Shown: piece after piece, positions 42,116 to 50,865 of the stretch | How the letters are laid out: each line of letters opens with the position of its first letter | Numbering within the stretch: the first letter of the stretch is position 1 | Source of the DNA: Euzebya sp. | Lineage (GTDB): Bacteria; Actinomycetota; Nitriliruptoria; Euzebyales; Euzebyaceae | Direction of reading: 5' to 3' | Length of the DNA stretch: 54,494 nt | NCBI RefSeq assembly: GCF_964222135.1 | Contig: NZ_CAXQBR010000049.1 | Span: 1-54,494, forward strand | Notes under the pieces: model-generated | What the model saw: only the letters and a program-made list of their open reading frames with translations | Databases searched by the model: none | Told to the model about the DNA's origin: nothing | Translations under genes and position numbers: made by a program

Positions 42116-42902
42116 TGAGCAGGAAGGTGAAGGTCACGTCGCCGACCTCCAGCCGGTCGCCGGGCTTCACCTCGCTGACCTGCACGGGCTGTGCGTTGAC
42201 CCGGACCCCGTTGGTGGACCCCAAGTCGGTGATCGTCCACCGGTCACCCTCCTGCTGCAGCTTCGCGTGGCGCCGGGACACGCCGGCACCGGTCAACGTG
42301 ATGTCGCACTCGGGCAGCCGCCCGAGGACGACCTGGGAGTGTTCCACGGGGAACACCTTGCCGGCATCCGCCCCGTCCACCGCGCGCAGCACCGGGCGGG
42401 CCGCCGGACCCGCGGGCGCGGCGGTGGACACGGCAGGCTCGGCAGCCGGGGGCCGCGGGGCGGGCTGGGCGGTCGGGGGTGACGCGGGCATCGGCGGCGG
42501 GCCCTGTCGACTCGACGACGGTGCGCCCGTCCCCGGCGCCTCGCTCTTGCCGCGCAGCTCGAAGGTGCCGACGCGGATGTCGTCGGAGCGCTCGAACTCG
42601 ATCCGGATGGGTCCCTGGGTGCGCCACCCCTTCTCGTCCGCGGTGCGGCGCGCCACGTCCGCCAGCTCGCGCTGGAGGGACCGGGTGAACCCGCTGAACC
42701 GTTCGATGTCGGACTGGGAGAGGGTGAAGCGGTAGACGTTCGGGACGTACACCGCGTCGACGCCGACGTGCTGGTAGTCGGCCTCGTAGCGCTGGATGGC
42801 CTTGGCCAGCTCGACGGGTTGCAGTCCGGAGCGGAAGGCGCGCGCGAAGAAGCCCTCCACCGCGCCTTCGAGGCGCTTCTCGAAGTCCCTCAGGATGCTC
42901 AT
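42105..42902 (-). CDS. fhaA: DUF3662 and FHA domain protein FhaA
   Basis: A 265-residue cytoplasmic protein: an N-terminal DUF3662 domain (1-115, MSILRDFEKRLEGAVEGFF), a Pro/Ala linker (120-165), and an FHA domain (about 180-262: LGRLPECDITLTGAGVSRRH, GSTNGVRVN). In mycobacteria FhaA binds the MurJ-associated pseudokinase MviN and controls lipid II export; here the kinase at the beginning of the window is the probable partner. The ATG follows GGAG. First gene of the operon. Confidence 0.95.
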   Translation of the reverse strand: MSILRDFEKRLEGAVEGFFARAFRSGLQPVELAKAIQRYEADYQHVGVDAVYVPNVYRFTLSQSDIERFSGFTRSLQRELADVARRTADEKGWRTQGPIRIEFERSDDIRVGTFELRGKSEAPGTGAPSSSRQGPPPMPASPPTAQPAPRPPAAEPAVSTAAPAGPAARPVLRAVDGADAGKVFPVEHSQVVLGRLPECDITLTGAGVSRRHAKLQQEGDRWTITDLGSTNGVRVNAQPVQVSEVKPGDRLEVGDVTFTFLLSGQ

Positions 42903-43012
42903 AGATCTCCGTCACCACGGGCGTCGGCCCGGTCGTCTCCGCAGGGAGTCTACGGTTCGCGTCGCACCGCAGCGGGCTGTCCGACCGCAGGTGTGCACGG
43001 CGCCGTCGGGGG

Positions 43013-44083
43013 TCAGGGACCGGGCCAGTCGCGCAGGACCCGCACGGCGCTGACGCGGTCGCCGGACAGGCCGAAGAGGACCCCGAACGACCCGCCGGCC
43101 TCGTCGGTCAGGGCGACCAGGACCTGCTGGTCGCTGAGCAGCACGTCGGACACCTCCGCCGGCCGCAGGTCGATCACCCGGCTGACGTGCGCGGCCGCGT
43201 CGGCGGCGTCGAGCGTGATCGTCAGGTGGTCGCCGGCCGGCTCGTCCACGGCGACCTGCTCGGCGAACCCCCGCTGCAGCACGTCCCAGCGGCGGCGGGC
43301 GATCGCGCTGCTCAGCCGGGCGGCGACGGGTTGGGAGGAGGGCCGCACCGAATCCGAGCGCCGGACGTGCATGGCCAGCACCTGCTCGACGTCCCACCCG
43401 GCGACCACGGCCGGCTCGATGCCGACGACCATCGTGAACAGCGCCCGCCGCAGCACGGTCGCGTAGGGGTCCTCCAGATCCGCGATCACCCGGTCCCACG
43501 CGCCGGCCAGGTCGTCACCGATCCAGTGGACCAGCAGCATCGCCGGGAGGTCGTGCCGGCGTGCCTGCAGCCAGATCCACTCCTCGCGGATCGACGCGTC
43601 GTTGAGGAACTTGGTGTGCGGTCCGGCGAGGTCGCCGAACTCGATCTGCTCGAGCAGCTCCCGGACCGCCCCGATGCCCTCGTCGGGGACGGGGAGGGCG
43701 AACATGGTCTGCGCCCCGGCGGAGGCCGTCGCCCGGGTCGTCGTGCCGCTCAGCACCTCCGGCTCGGGGAAGGCGAACCCGTCGGCGGGCTGGCCGTGGA
43801 ACGTGCGCAGCACGGTGTCGACCAGCCAGCGCTCGTGGGTGGACGGTCGGCGCCCGTCGCACACGGCGGTGGCGGCATCGACGTCGTCGCAGTCCCACAG
43901 CGCGAGGGTGAGGGGCGGGGTCCCGGCCCCGGTCTGGGTCCACACCCGCTCGCGGAAGATCCCCCGCTCCAGCAGGAACGCGCGGTGCGCCCGCGCCCCG
44001 GTCTGGGGCAGGGCGGTGGCGGCCTCGTGCCAGGCCGACCGCTGGTCGGCGACGAGGGGCAGCGCGAAGGCGAATCGGGGCAT
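43013..44083 (-). CDS. Unknown protein with two related alpha/beta-barrel-like repeats and a third domain
   Basis: A 356-residue soluble protein. Residues 3-70 and 125-195 resemble each other: FALPLVADQRSAWHEA / FALPVPDEGIGAVRELL, GARAHRAFLLERGIFRERVW / GPHTKFLNDASIREEWIWL, then a hydrophobic strand (PPLTLALWDCDD / PAMLLVHWIGDD). This pattern recalls dimeric alpha/beta-barrel (DUF6176-like) domains in tandem. The final 110 residues look like an NTF2/SnoaL-type domain (VLFGLSGDRVSAVRVL). Domain names are my inference. It precedes fhaA on the same strand by 110 bases. Confidence 0.6.
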   Translation of the reverse strand: MPRFAFALPLVADQRSAWHEAATALPQTGARAHRAFLLERGIFRERVWTQTGAGTPPLTLALWDCDDVDAATAVCDGRRPSTHERWLVDTVLRTFHGQPADGFAFPEPEVLSGTTTRATASAGAQTMFALPVPDEGIGAVRELLEQIEFGDLAGPHTKFLNDASIREEWIWLQARRHDLPAMLLVHWIGDDLAGAWDRVIADLEDPYATVLRRALFTMVVGIEPAVVAGWDVEQVLAMHVRRSDSVRPSSQPVAARLSSAIARRRWDVLQRGFAEQVAVDEPAGDHLTITLDAADAAAHVSRVIDLRPAEVSDVLLSDQQVLVALTDEAGGSFGVLFGLSGDRVSAVRVLRDWPGP

Positions 44084-44269
44084 GCGGGCACAGAGCGGTC
44101 GGCGGCGGTGGTCGGGCCAACTCTAGGGGCCGGCCACCGCCCACCGCGTGCCCAGAACGGGCCAGATCCGCCGGCGCACCGGTGCTCCGCTGTGGCTAGT
44201 CACCGGCGGCCGGCTCGGGGTGGGTGCCGTGGGGGCGTCGGGGTGCACCCGTTCTGGCATGCTCCTCCG

Positions 44270-47200
44270 GTGCGTCGACTCCTGATCGCGGTCACGGTCG
44301 GATCCCTCGCCCTGGCCCTGCTCGGCGTGGCCCCGGCGGCCGGGCAGCCCACCGCGCCGCGGTTGCGGGGCGACGCCGCATCGATCCTGCCCCCTGGGAA
44401 CTCCGGCTTCGTCAGCGCGGCCGGCCAGGCGTCCGGCGCGGCTGGCGGGAGCTACGGCCCGAACCTCGACGACCAGTCCGAGCGGTACTGGGGGCTGGAC
44501 GGGTACTCCGGGCACGGCTTCGCCGACCCCGCCGACGCCGTCCGCGTCGAGGAGCCCGCCGACGGCGTGACGATCTACTGGGACTCCCACGCGGTCCCCG
44601 CGATCTACGCCGACTCCGGCCGGGACGTGTGGTTCGGGGCCGGCTACGCCGTCGCCGAGCTGCGCCTGTTCCTGATGGACGCCGTCCGGCGCATGGCGCG
44701 GGGGACCTTCGCCGAGCTGACCGGTCCCTCGGGCGTCCCCGCGGACGTCCAGGCGCGGGTGCTCGGCTACACCGACGCCGAGTACGAGGCGATGTTCGCC
44801 GCCCTGTCCGACGAGGCGCGCGACGCCGTCGAGGGCTACGTCGACGGCGCCAACGCCTGGCGCGAGCGGGCGATCGCCGACCCGACCCTGCTCCCCGCCG
44901 AGTACGCCCTGCTGACCACCGTGCCCGAGCCCTTCGACGTCATCGACGTGCTGGCGAGCGGGGTGTTCATCACCCGGTCCGTCGCCTCCGAGGGCGGCCA
45001 GGAGATGGGCAACGTCGCCCTGCTGCGCGAGCTCGAGGCGACCTACGGCGTCGAGGCGGGTCGCGGGGTCTTCACCGACTTCGTGTGGGACACCGACCCC
45101 GCCGCGGCCGTGACCGTCCCGCGCGCCGAGGGGGTGTTCACCGGCGGGGCAGCCGGCGATCCCGCGGCGGCGTTCGACGCGATGGCGGACTGGGCCGCGA
45201 CGCTGCCGCTGTCCCTCGCCGAGGGTCCCGGGACCGGCGATCACCCCGAGCCGGCGTCGCTCGACGTCGGTGCGGCCGTGCCGACCGTCGCCGATGCCGG
45301 CGCGGTCCTGACCGCCCGGGCCATCGCCCAGCTCGCCGCGTTCCGGGACTCGATCCGCGGCGGGTCGATCGGTGTCGCGATCGGGCCGCGCCTGACCGCC
45401 GAGGGCGGCGCGATGCTGCTGAGCGGCCCGCAGCTGGGGTACTCATACCCCTCCCTGCTGGTCGAGCTCGAGGTCCACGGCGGCGGCTACGACGCCCGCG
45501 GCGCCAGCGTCCCCGCCCTCCCGGTCGTGGGGATCGGCTACACCGACTCGGTCGCCTGGGCGCTGACGACGGGCTTCTCGAAGACCATCGACAGCGTCAT
45601 CGAGACCGTCCGGGGCGGGGGCGACGCCGGGCCCCTCGAGGTTCTCCACGACGGCGAGTGGGTGCCCGCGGACTGCCGCGAGGAGGTCGTGGGCTACCGC
45701 GAGGCGGCGATGGGCCTGCCCCTCACACCCGCCCTGCGCAGCGAGGCCGTCGAGGTCTGCCGGACCGTCCACGGCCCCATCGTCGCGACCGAGGAGGGGG
45801 AGGGGGAGCGCCTCGCCCGCGCCGTCCAGTACCACATGTGGGCGAGGGAGCTCGAGACGGTCGAGGGCGTGCTGGCCTGGAACCGCGCAGACGACCTCGA
45901 GGACTTCGCCGCCGGCGTCCGCCAGGTCACGTGGAACGAGAACGCCATCTACGCCGACGCCGACGGCCACATCGCCTACTGGCACCCGGGCCTGCACCTG
46001 CAGCGCCCGGAGGGGAGCGATCCGCGCCTGCCCCTCCCCGGCGACGGGTCGATGGACCTCGGCGCGCCCCTGCCGTTCGAGGCCCTGCCGCAGGTCGTCG
46101 ACCCGGTCCAGGGCTTCGTCGCGAACTGGAACAACTCCCCGGCGCACGGCTGGCCCGGCGGGGTCGGGATGGGCTACGCCTCGCGTCCGCCCGGGCCGGT
46201 CCAGCGCGTCGTCAACGCCGCCGAGCTGGCCACGTCGACCGACGACCACACGCTGCAGACCCTGGCCGACCTGGAGGTCGAGGCGGGGCTGCGCGACGTC
46301 CGGGCGGGCGCGTTCCTGCCGTTGGTGCTCGCCTCCCTCGAGGGATCTGACGGGCGGCTCGCCGAGGTGGCCGACCTGCTCGAGGGGTGGAACCGCCGCC
46401 ACCACGACCCCGCGGGCGCGCCGTCGCTGTACGCCGGTCCGGGCGGCACCTCCGTCGACGGCACGGACGGGCCTGCGCCGACGGTCTTCGACGCCATCGT
46501 CGACGCGCTGCTCGTCGAGCTGTTCGCCGACGTGCCCGAGGACCTGGTCAGCCGCCAGCGCAGCGTCGCCAGCCACGTCTACGACGCGAGCCCGGTGCAC
46601 AACCTGGCGCTGCGGGTCCTCGACCCCACGTCGTCGGGGCTGACCCCCTCGATGGACTACACCGGCGGCCGGTCGGCTGAGGAGGTGGTCCTCGACGCGG
46701 TGGAGTCGGCCCTCGCATCCCTGGCCGAGGTCCACGGATCGGACGACCTGGACGCCTACCGGCGCCCGACCGCGACGTCGGAGGTCGAGTCGCTGACCGG
46801 CGTCGTCGGTCCCTCCTCGACCCAGCCGTACATGGACCGCGGTTCCTACGTGCACCTCGTCGCGTTCGACCCGCCTGCAGAGCTCGCCGTCGAGCGGGCC
46901 TGGGGGAGCGAGCGGATCGGGACGTCGGTGGACGCCTCCCGGCTGGCCCACCTGGACGGTGCGGCGACCGTCGTCGTGGCCTCGGCGCAGGACTTCCCCG
47001 ACGCGTTGGCGGCCGCGCCGCTCGCGGCGGTGGATGGTGCGCCGATCCTGCTGGTCGGGACGACCCTGCCGGAGGTCGTGGCCGAGGAGGTCGTCCGGTT
47101 GGGGGCGACGCGGGCGGTCGTGGTGGGCGGTCCGGCCGCGGTGCCCCACGCGGTGGTGGCCGGCCTGGAGGCGCTCGACGTCACCGTCGAGCGGGTGGCC

Positions 47201-47779
47201 GGACCGGACCGCGTGGCGACGGCCGCGGCGGTGGCCCGACGGGTCGGGGCGGGGGAGGGGGTGGGCGCCTACGTCGTGTCGGGTGAGGCGTTCGCTGACG
47301 CGCTCGCCGTCGGTGGGGTCGCGGCGCGGACCGGGACGCCGATCCTGCTGACCGGGTCCGGGGAGCTGTCGCCGGCCACTGCCGCGGTGATCGACGAGCT
47401 CGGGATCACCTCCACGGTGGTCGTGGGCGGGGAGGCGGCCGTCGGGTCGTCGGTGGCTGCGGCCCTGCCCGCTGCCGAGCGGGTCGCTGGCACAGACCGG
47501 TACGCGACGGCGGCCGAGGTGCTGGCGCACGCGCGGGCGAGGGGGGTGGGCTTCGGGACGGTGGTGCTGGCGACCGGCGCGGACTTCCCCGACGGGCTGA
47601 CCGCCGGGGCGGGGGCCGCGGCGGTCGACGGGGTCGTCGTGCTGGTCGACGGGTTGGCGGTGGGCAACCCCGGCCCGGCCTTCGACGTGGCACGCAGCCA
47701 GCGCGCCTCGGTCGAGCGCCTCGTCGTGCTGGGCGGCAGGGCGGTGGTGGCTGACGGGGTGCCCGACCGGCTCCGCTGA
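44270..47779 (+). CDS. Secreted penicillin-acylase-family Ntn hydrolase with cell-wall-binding repeats
   Basis: A 1169-residue protein with a signal peptide (RRLLIAVTVGSLALALLG…AAG). The acylase alpha-like part spans about 85-360 (YWDSHAVPAIYADSGRDVWFGAGYAVAELRL), and the beta part starts at S366 in RGGSIGVAIGPRL, the self-cleavage serine position. GFVANWNNSP and AWALTTG correspond to the oxyanion and substrate segments. After residue 870 there are three CWB2 repeats (VVASAQDFPDALAAAPLA, YVVSGEAFADALAVGG, VLATGADFPDGLTAGAG, each with a VVVGG-like follow-up), which bind secondary wall polymers. Substrate possibly acyl-homoserine lactones or amide antibiotics; unknown. Confidence 0.9.
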   Translation: MRRLLIAVTVGSLALALLGVAPAAGQPTAPRLRGDAASILPPGNSGFVSAAGQASGAAGGSYGPNLDDQSERYWGLDGYSGHGFADPADAVRVEEPADGVTIYWDSHAVPAIYADSGRDVWFGAGYAVAELRLFLMDAVRRMARGTFAELTGPSGVPADVQARVLGYTDAEYEAMFAALSDEARDAVEGYVDGANAWRERAIADPTLLPAEYALLTTVPEPFDVIDVLASGVFITRSVASEGGQEMGNVALLRELEATYGVEAGRGVFTDFVWDTDPAAAVTVPRAEGVFTGGAAGDPAAAFDAMADWAATLPLSLAEGPGTGDHPEPASLDVGAAVPTVADAGAVLTARAIAQLAAFRDSIRGGSIGVAIGPRLTAEGGAMLLSGPQLGYSYPSLLVELEVHGGGYDARGASVPALPVVGIGYTDSVAWALTTGFSKTIDSVIETVRGGGDAGPLEVLHDGEWVPADCREEVVGYREAAMGLPLTPALRSEAVEVCRTVHGPIVATEEGEGERLARAVQYHMWARELETVEGVLAWNRADDLEDFAAGVRQVTWNENAIYADADGHIAYWHPGLHLQRPEGSDPRLPLPGDGSMDLGAPLPFEALPQVVDPVQGFVANWNNSPAHGWPGGVGMGYASRPPGPVQRVVNAAELATSTDDHTLQTLADLEVEAGLRDVRAGAFLPLVLASLEGSDGRLAEVADLLEGWNRRHHDPAGAPSLYAGPGGTSVDGTDGPAPTVFDAIVDALLVELFADVPEDLVSRQRSVASHVYDASPVHNLALRVLDPTSSGLTPSMDYTGGRSAEEVVLDAVESALASLAEVHGSDDLDAYRRPTATSEVESLTGVVGPSSTQPYMDRGSYVHLVAFDPPAELAVERAWGSERIGTSVDASRLAHLDGAATVVVASAQDFPDALAAAPLAAVDGAPILLVGTTLPEVVAEEVVRLGATRAVVVGGPAAVPHAVVAGLEALDVTVERVAGPDRVATAAAVARRVGAGEGVGAYVVSGEAFADALAVGGVAARTGTPILLTGSGELSPATAAVIDELGITSTVVVGGEAAVGSSVAAALPAAERVAGTDRYATAAEVLAHARARGVGFGTVVLATGADFPDGLTAGAGAAAVDGVVVLVDGLAVGNPGPAFDVARSQRASVERLVVLGGRAVVADGVPDRLR

Positions 47780-47805
47780 GCCGCACGGAGCGGCCGCGGC
47801 TCAGC
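47775..47805. terminator. Bidirectional hairpin between the acylase gene and DUF1697
   Basis: A perfect 10-bp stem GCTGAGCCGC/GCGGCTCAGC with an 11-base loop covers both converging stop codons. No U-tract. Confidence 0.5.
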
Positions 47806-48343
47806 CGGACAGGTACTTCGCGTGGATGCGGGCCAGGGTGTTGCGCGAGCGGACCGTGGTGACCCCGATCAGGGGGTCGAGGCTCCGCCAGTCCAGCGCG
47901 GCGCGGCCCACGCCGTCGCGGGGCAGCCACAGGATCTCGCGGTCGAGGACGGCCAGTCGGTCGGCGGCCGTGGACAGGGCGGTGACCGCCTCGGCCCCGG
48001 GTCCGTCGAGGGGCTCGCGGAGCAGGATGACCTGCGGGGCCGCCACCGCCGCCTCCACGGCGGGGGGCTCGAACACGTCGGCGCCGACGATGGCCTCGAT
48101 CTCCTCGGCGGTCCTGATGAAGACCTCCGAGGCGAACCCGAGCCCCTCCTCGAGGGCCGTCTCGAGAGCCCTCGTCGCCTGGTCGGGGGACCGGTCACCC
48201 GCGTCCACCACGAGGTTCCCGCTGGCCAGGAAGGTCGCGGGATCGGCGAACCCGGCATCGGTGGCCACGCGGCGGAGGTCGTCGTTCGTGACCCGCCGGC
48301 CACCGACGTTGATGGCGCGCAGGAACGCGGTCAGGCGGGGCAT
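47801..48343 (-). CDS. DUF1697 family protein
   Basis: A 180-residue protein with the full DUF1697 pattern: LTAFLRAINVGGRRVTNDDLR, ASGNLVVDAG at about 40-50, and the C-terminal TTVRSRNTLARIHAKY. Family function is not known. It is last in a minus-strand group with a flavodoxin and a small membrane protein (46-base gap). Confidence 0.93.
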   Translation of the reverse strand: MPRLTAFLRAINVGGRRVTNDDLRRVATDAGFADPATFLASGNLVVDAGDRSPDQATRALETALEEGLGFASEVFIRTAEEIEAIVGADVFEPPAVEAAVAAPQVILLREPLDGPGAEAVTALSTAADRLAVLDREILWLPRDGVGRAALDWRSLDPLIGVTTVRSRNTLARIHAKYLSG

Positions 48344-48389
48344 GTGCGCAGGTCTATCCGATCCGCCACCGCACAGCCACCGACCGCCG

Positions 48390-48659
48390 TCAACGGATCA
48401 GCACGACCACCGTCGCCACCAGCCCGAGGAGCACGATCGCGCCGGCCATGGCGGCGATGCGGGGCCGGTCGCGGGCAGGCGCGAGGGCCAGGCCGCTGTG
48501 GAGCACCCCGGTGATGAGTCCGATCGCCGCGCCCAGCACCAGCCCCGTCGCCAGCTGATCCACCAGGACGCCGACGACCGAACCGACGGCGGCGCCGATC
48601 ACCAGGGCCGCGCCGTGCCACCGGCCCCAGGTCGCCTGCGAGCTGCCGTCGGCGCTCAT
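48390..48659 (-). CDS. Small integral membrane protein
   Basis: An 89-residue protein with three hydrophobic segments (ALVIGAAVGSVVGVLV, TGLVLGAAIGLITGVL and MAGAIVLLGLVATVVVLIR). Glycine-rich helices suggest a pore-like or packing role. The ATG overlaps the flavodoxin stop (ATGA), so the two are translated as a pair. Family not recognised. Confidence 0.7.
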   Translation of the reverse strand: MSADGSSQATWGRWHGAALVIGAAVGSVVGVLVDQLATGLVLGAAIGLITGVLHSGLALAPARDRPRIAAMAGAIVLLGLVATVVVLIR

Positions 48660-49156
48660 GCTGCGGTCACCGGGGTGAGGTGGCTGTGGATCTGCTCGGC
48701 CCACGCCCGGATCGCGTCGCGGTCCCGGAAGTCGCCGTAGGGCGCGCGGACGGCCTTGACGACCATGCGCTCGGCCAGGCTGAGGTCCTCGCGGCGGAGG
48801 CTGCCGGCGAACGTGCGGTGCTCGACCGGGTGGATCCGCTCGACCATCGCCGACGCGTCGGCCGGCTCCTCGGCGGGCGTGGGCGGGTCGCCGAGCGGAC
48901 CGCTCGAGAACAGCCACACCGGGATGGTCGTACCCGCCGCGGCGAGCCGCTCGACGAGGTCCTTCGCGTCCGCGAGCCACCGACCGGCGTAGATGGCGCT
49001 GCCGACGACGATGCCGTCGACGTCGGTGAGGTCGCCGACCGCCCTCGGGAGGGGACGGTCGACATCCGCGCCGAGCTCCTCGAGGCGCCCCGCGATCACC
49101 TCCGCGATCCCGTCGGTCGATCCGTGCTTGCTGGCGGCGGTCACGACGATGCGCAT
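48656..49156 (-). CDS. Flavodoxin-domain protein (HemG-like)
   Basis: A 166-residue flavodoxin fold: MRIVVTAASKHGSTDGIAEVI holds the FMN phosphate loop (SKHGSTDGIA), and VDGIVVGSAIYAGRW and VWLFSSGPLG are the isoalloxazine-binding loops. This is the flavodoxin_5/protoporphyrinogen-oxidase-like group; the SAIYAGRW motif is typical. Redox partner unknown. AGGAG precedes the ATG at suitable distance. Confidence 0.9.
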   Translation of the reverse strand: MRIVVTAASKHGSTDGIAEVIAGRLEELGADVDRPLPRAVGDLTDVDGIVVGSAIYAGRWLADAKDLVERLAAAGTTIPVWLFSSGPLGDPPTPAEEPADASAMVERIHPVEHRTFAGSLRREDLSLAERMVVKAVRAPYGDFRDRDAIRAWAEQIHSHLTPVTAA

Positions 49157-49239
49157 CTGCGGCTCCTGTCCCGAGGCGGTCGTCCTCGCAGGATCCGCCT
49201 GCGGGGAGGGGCGGGTCAGGGCCGATCGTCGGCGATGTC

Positions 49240-49257
49240 CGGGGACCTTCGTCCCCG
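49240..49257 (-). terminator. Hairpin after the lipoprotein gene
   Basis: CGGGGAC-CTTC-GTCCCCG, a 7-bp perfect stem with a four-base loop, eight bases beyond the lipoprotein stop on the minus strand. Confidence 0.45.
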
Positions 49258-49265
49258 CCGGGGCG

Positions 49266-49952
49266 TCACTCCACGGTCAGGTCGATCGCGGCGGAGGAGT
49301 CGCCCTGCGCACCGGACCAGGTCAGCCAGAGGGTGTGCTGGCCCGGTTCGAGACCGCTGACGTCGACGATCCAGATCCCCGGGTTCTCCGGGGTGACGGG
49401 CAGGGGGAGGCGGTCGACACCGGCGGAGTCGTCATCGGTCAGCGGTGGTGAGATCTCGGCCCCGAGCTCGCCCTCCGGGTAGGTGACGACGATGCGGGCG
49501 TCGGCGGTGAGCTCCTCACGCGAGCCGGGGAACCCGTCCGAGCACACACCGCTCTCCTCTGTGGTCCAACAGGAGGTGTAGGGCTCGGCGACCACGTCGT
49601 CGGCCTCCGCGCTGACCCCGAACGGGGGTGCGGTCTCGGGGTCGCCGGCGCCGCTGCCGTCGTCGCCGATCCCGCCATCGGGTTCGACCGGGATCGGGGT
49701 GTCGCTGCCGACCGGGCTGCTGGAGGTGCCGATCCCGCCGTCCGGTTCGACCGGGATCGGGGTGTCGGCGTCGGACGGGGTGTCCCCGATCCCGCCGTCG
49801 GGCTCGACCGGGATGGGCGCCTCGCTGTCCGGTTCGGTCACCGGGTCGGTCGGGTCACCGCCGGCACCCACGTCCGTGGCCGAGCCGGCGCAGCCGGCCC
49901 CGGCGAGGGCCAGGACGAGGAGCAGGGCGAGGAGGGGGAGGGGGGTGCGCAT
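49266..49952 (-). CDS. Lipoprotein with three PIPVEPDGGIG repeats
   Basis: A 228-residue protein with a lipoprotein signal (LLALLLVLALAGAGC; lipobox LAGAGC with C21), then three copies of PIPVEPDGGIG at 46-56, 65-75 and 86-96 spaced 19 and 21 residues, and a folded C-terminal domain (about 115-228) with two Cys (SCWTTEE, GVCSDG) and beta-strands. The repeat is acidic and may be a spacer lifting the domain through the wall. No known family. Confidence 0.75.
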   Translation of the reverse strand: MRTPLPLLALLLVLALAGAGCAGSATDVGAGGDPTDPVTEPDSEAPIPVEPDGGIGDTPSDADTPIPVEPDGGIGTSSSPVGSDTPIPVEPDGGIGDDGSGAGDPETAPPFGVSAEADDVVAEPYTSCWTTEESGVCSDGFPGSREELTADARIVVTYPEGELGAEISPPLTDDDSAGVDRLPLPVTPENPGIWIVDVSGLEPGQHTLWLTWSGAQGDSSAAIDLTVE

Positions 49953-50032
49953 CGTGGTCAGGTGTCCTTCGTGGGGTGGGTCGCCAGGGTGTGACGCGCC
50001 GACGGACCCCAGGGTTCCCGACGACCGGACGG

Positions 50033-50062
50033 TTGGCCGCTCTCAGGACGTCCCGCTACACT
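50033..50062 (+). promoter_or_regulatory. Promoter of tRNA-Leu
   Basis: TTGGCC (50033-50038), 18-base spacer, TACACT (50057-50062), about 20 bases before the tRNA; the same form as for tRNA-Ile. Confidence 0.6.
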
Positions 50063-50082
50063 CCGCGTTCCTCAAAGGCCAC

Positions 50083-50167
50083 GGGCGAGTGGCGGAATTG
50101 GCAGACGCGCACGGTTCAGGTCCGTGTGTCTTCGGACATGGGGGTTCAAGTCCCCCCTCGCCCACCA
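50083..50167 (+). tRNA. tRNA-Leu (CAG), CCA encoded
   Basis: Acceptor GGGCGAG/CTCGCCC, anticodon stem CACGG/CCGTG around TTCAGGT (anticodon CAG), the long variable arm TGTCTTCGGACA expected of class II tRNAs, T-loop GGTTCAAGTCC, and CCA at 50165-50167. It is the integration site of the following island by position. In M. tuberculosis the equivalent leuT lies beside fhaA. Confidence 0.97.
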
Positions 50168-50253
50168 CCACCTCCAAACCACATCTGACCTGTGGATATG
50201 GGCCCGAAGCGGGGGCTCGGCGAGGTCGCGTGTCGCTGCGGCGCGGGGCTCCC

Positions 50254-50284
50254 TTGACCAACTCATGACCAACCTTGACCAACT
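50254..50284. repeat. Three tandem TGACCAAC direct repeats near the tRNA-Leu end
   Basis: TTGACCAACT (50254-50263), ATGACCAACC (50265-50274), TTGACCAACT (50275-50284), one helical turn apart. Such phased repeats close to an attachment site are typical of integrase arm or excisionase sites. Confidence 0.6.
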
Positions 50285-50430
50285 GCGGTTGTGAAACGGG
50301 GTGGGATTGACGGTTCCGCCGTGGGCGTCGCGGCGTCGTCAGCGGCCGGGCGATCGGGGGGCCGTCGGCGGGTCGGGCGCGGGGTGTCCACCGGCCGAGT
50401 TCGCTGCCCACAGATGTGGGGGCGTGGGTC

Positions 50431-50690
50431 GTGCGGCGGCCGTCGGGTTGAAGAGCGCCTCGACGATGATTGTTGGCGGCCATGTGGTCGTCGTCGGGCA
50501 CGACGTGGGCGTAGCTGGCGTCGGAGTGGCCCAAGCGGTTGGCAACGACGTGGACCGGGACTCCTGGGTGAGCATGAGCGCGGCATCCCAGTAGCGCAGC
50601 CCGTGCACGTTGATGGGCGGCGGCGCAGTCACGGACATCGATCCCGTCCGGGGTTGCCGGATCGAGTGGAGCACCCAGACCTAGACGAAT
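50431..50690 (-). pseudogene. Decayed tyrosine integrase C-terminus, copy 1
   Basis: In different frames of the minus strand, conserved pieces of a tyrosine recombinase remain: NVHGLRYWDAALMLTQ (box II His-x-x-Arg became HGLRY), then VHVVANRLGHSDAS and SYAHVVPDDD. Frame changes between them show that it is broken. DNA at about 50440-50625 aligns with 53733-53925, where the same motifs are better kept. Upstream LGAPLDPATPDGIDV is another fragment. Confidence 0.75.
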
Positions 50691-50865
50691 GAGATCCGTG
50701 GGCACGCTCTCTGTGAGTAGCGTCCTTGCTAGCTCGGCCTTGACCGGACTCACCGTGCACAAGGTTGAAGCCGCCGTTCTTGTGGCGACATCCGTTCACG
50801 AACGATCAAGTGGACCATCGGCCGCGACGCTGCGTGGGAGGTGTCTCCCGAGCGCCTGTAGACAA

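Noticed and set aside
42341-42354. GTTCCACGGGGAAC as a fourth parS site in fhaA
   Set aside because: The central CGTG essential for ParB recognition is changed to CGGG; it lies in coding sequence 28 kb from the origin.
43187-44269. Upstream extension of the acylase reading frame
   Set aside because: The open frame is antisense to the neighbouring gene and Arg/His/Gly-rich; a signal peptide begins properly at 44270.
24483-50000. Numerous long antisense open frames in core genes
   Set aside because: They are the usual by-product of high-GC codon bias: Arg/Gly/Ala/His-rich, without start signals or domains.
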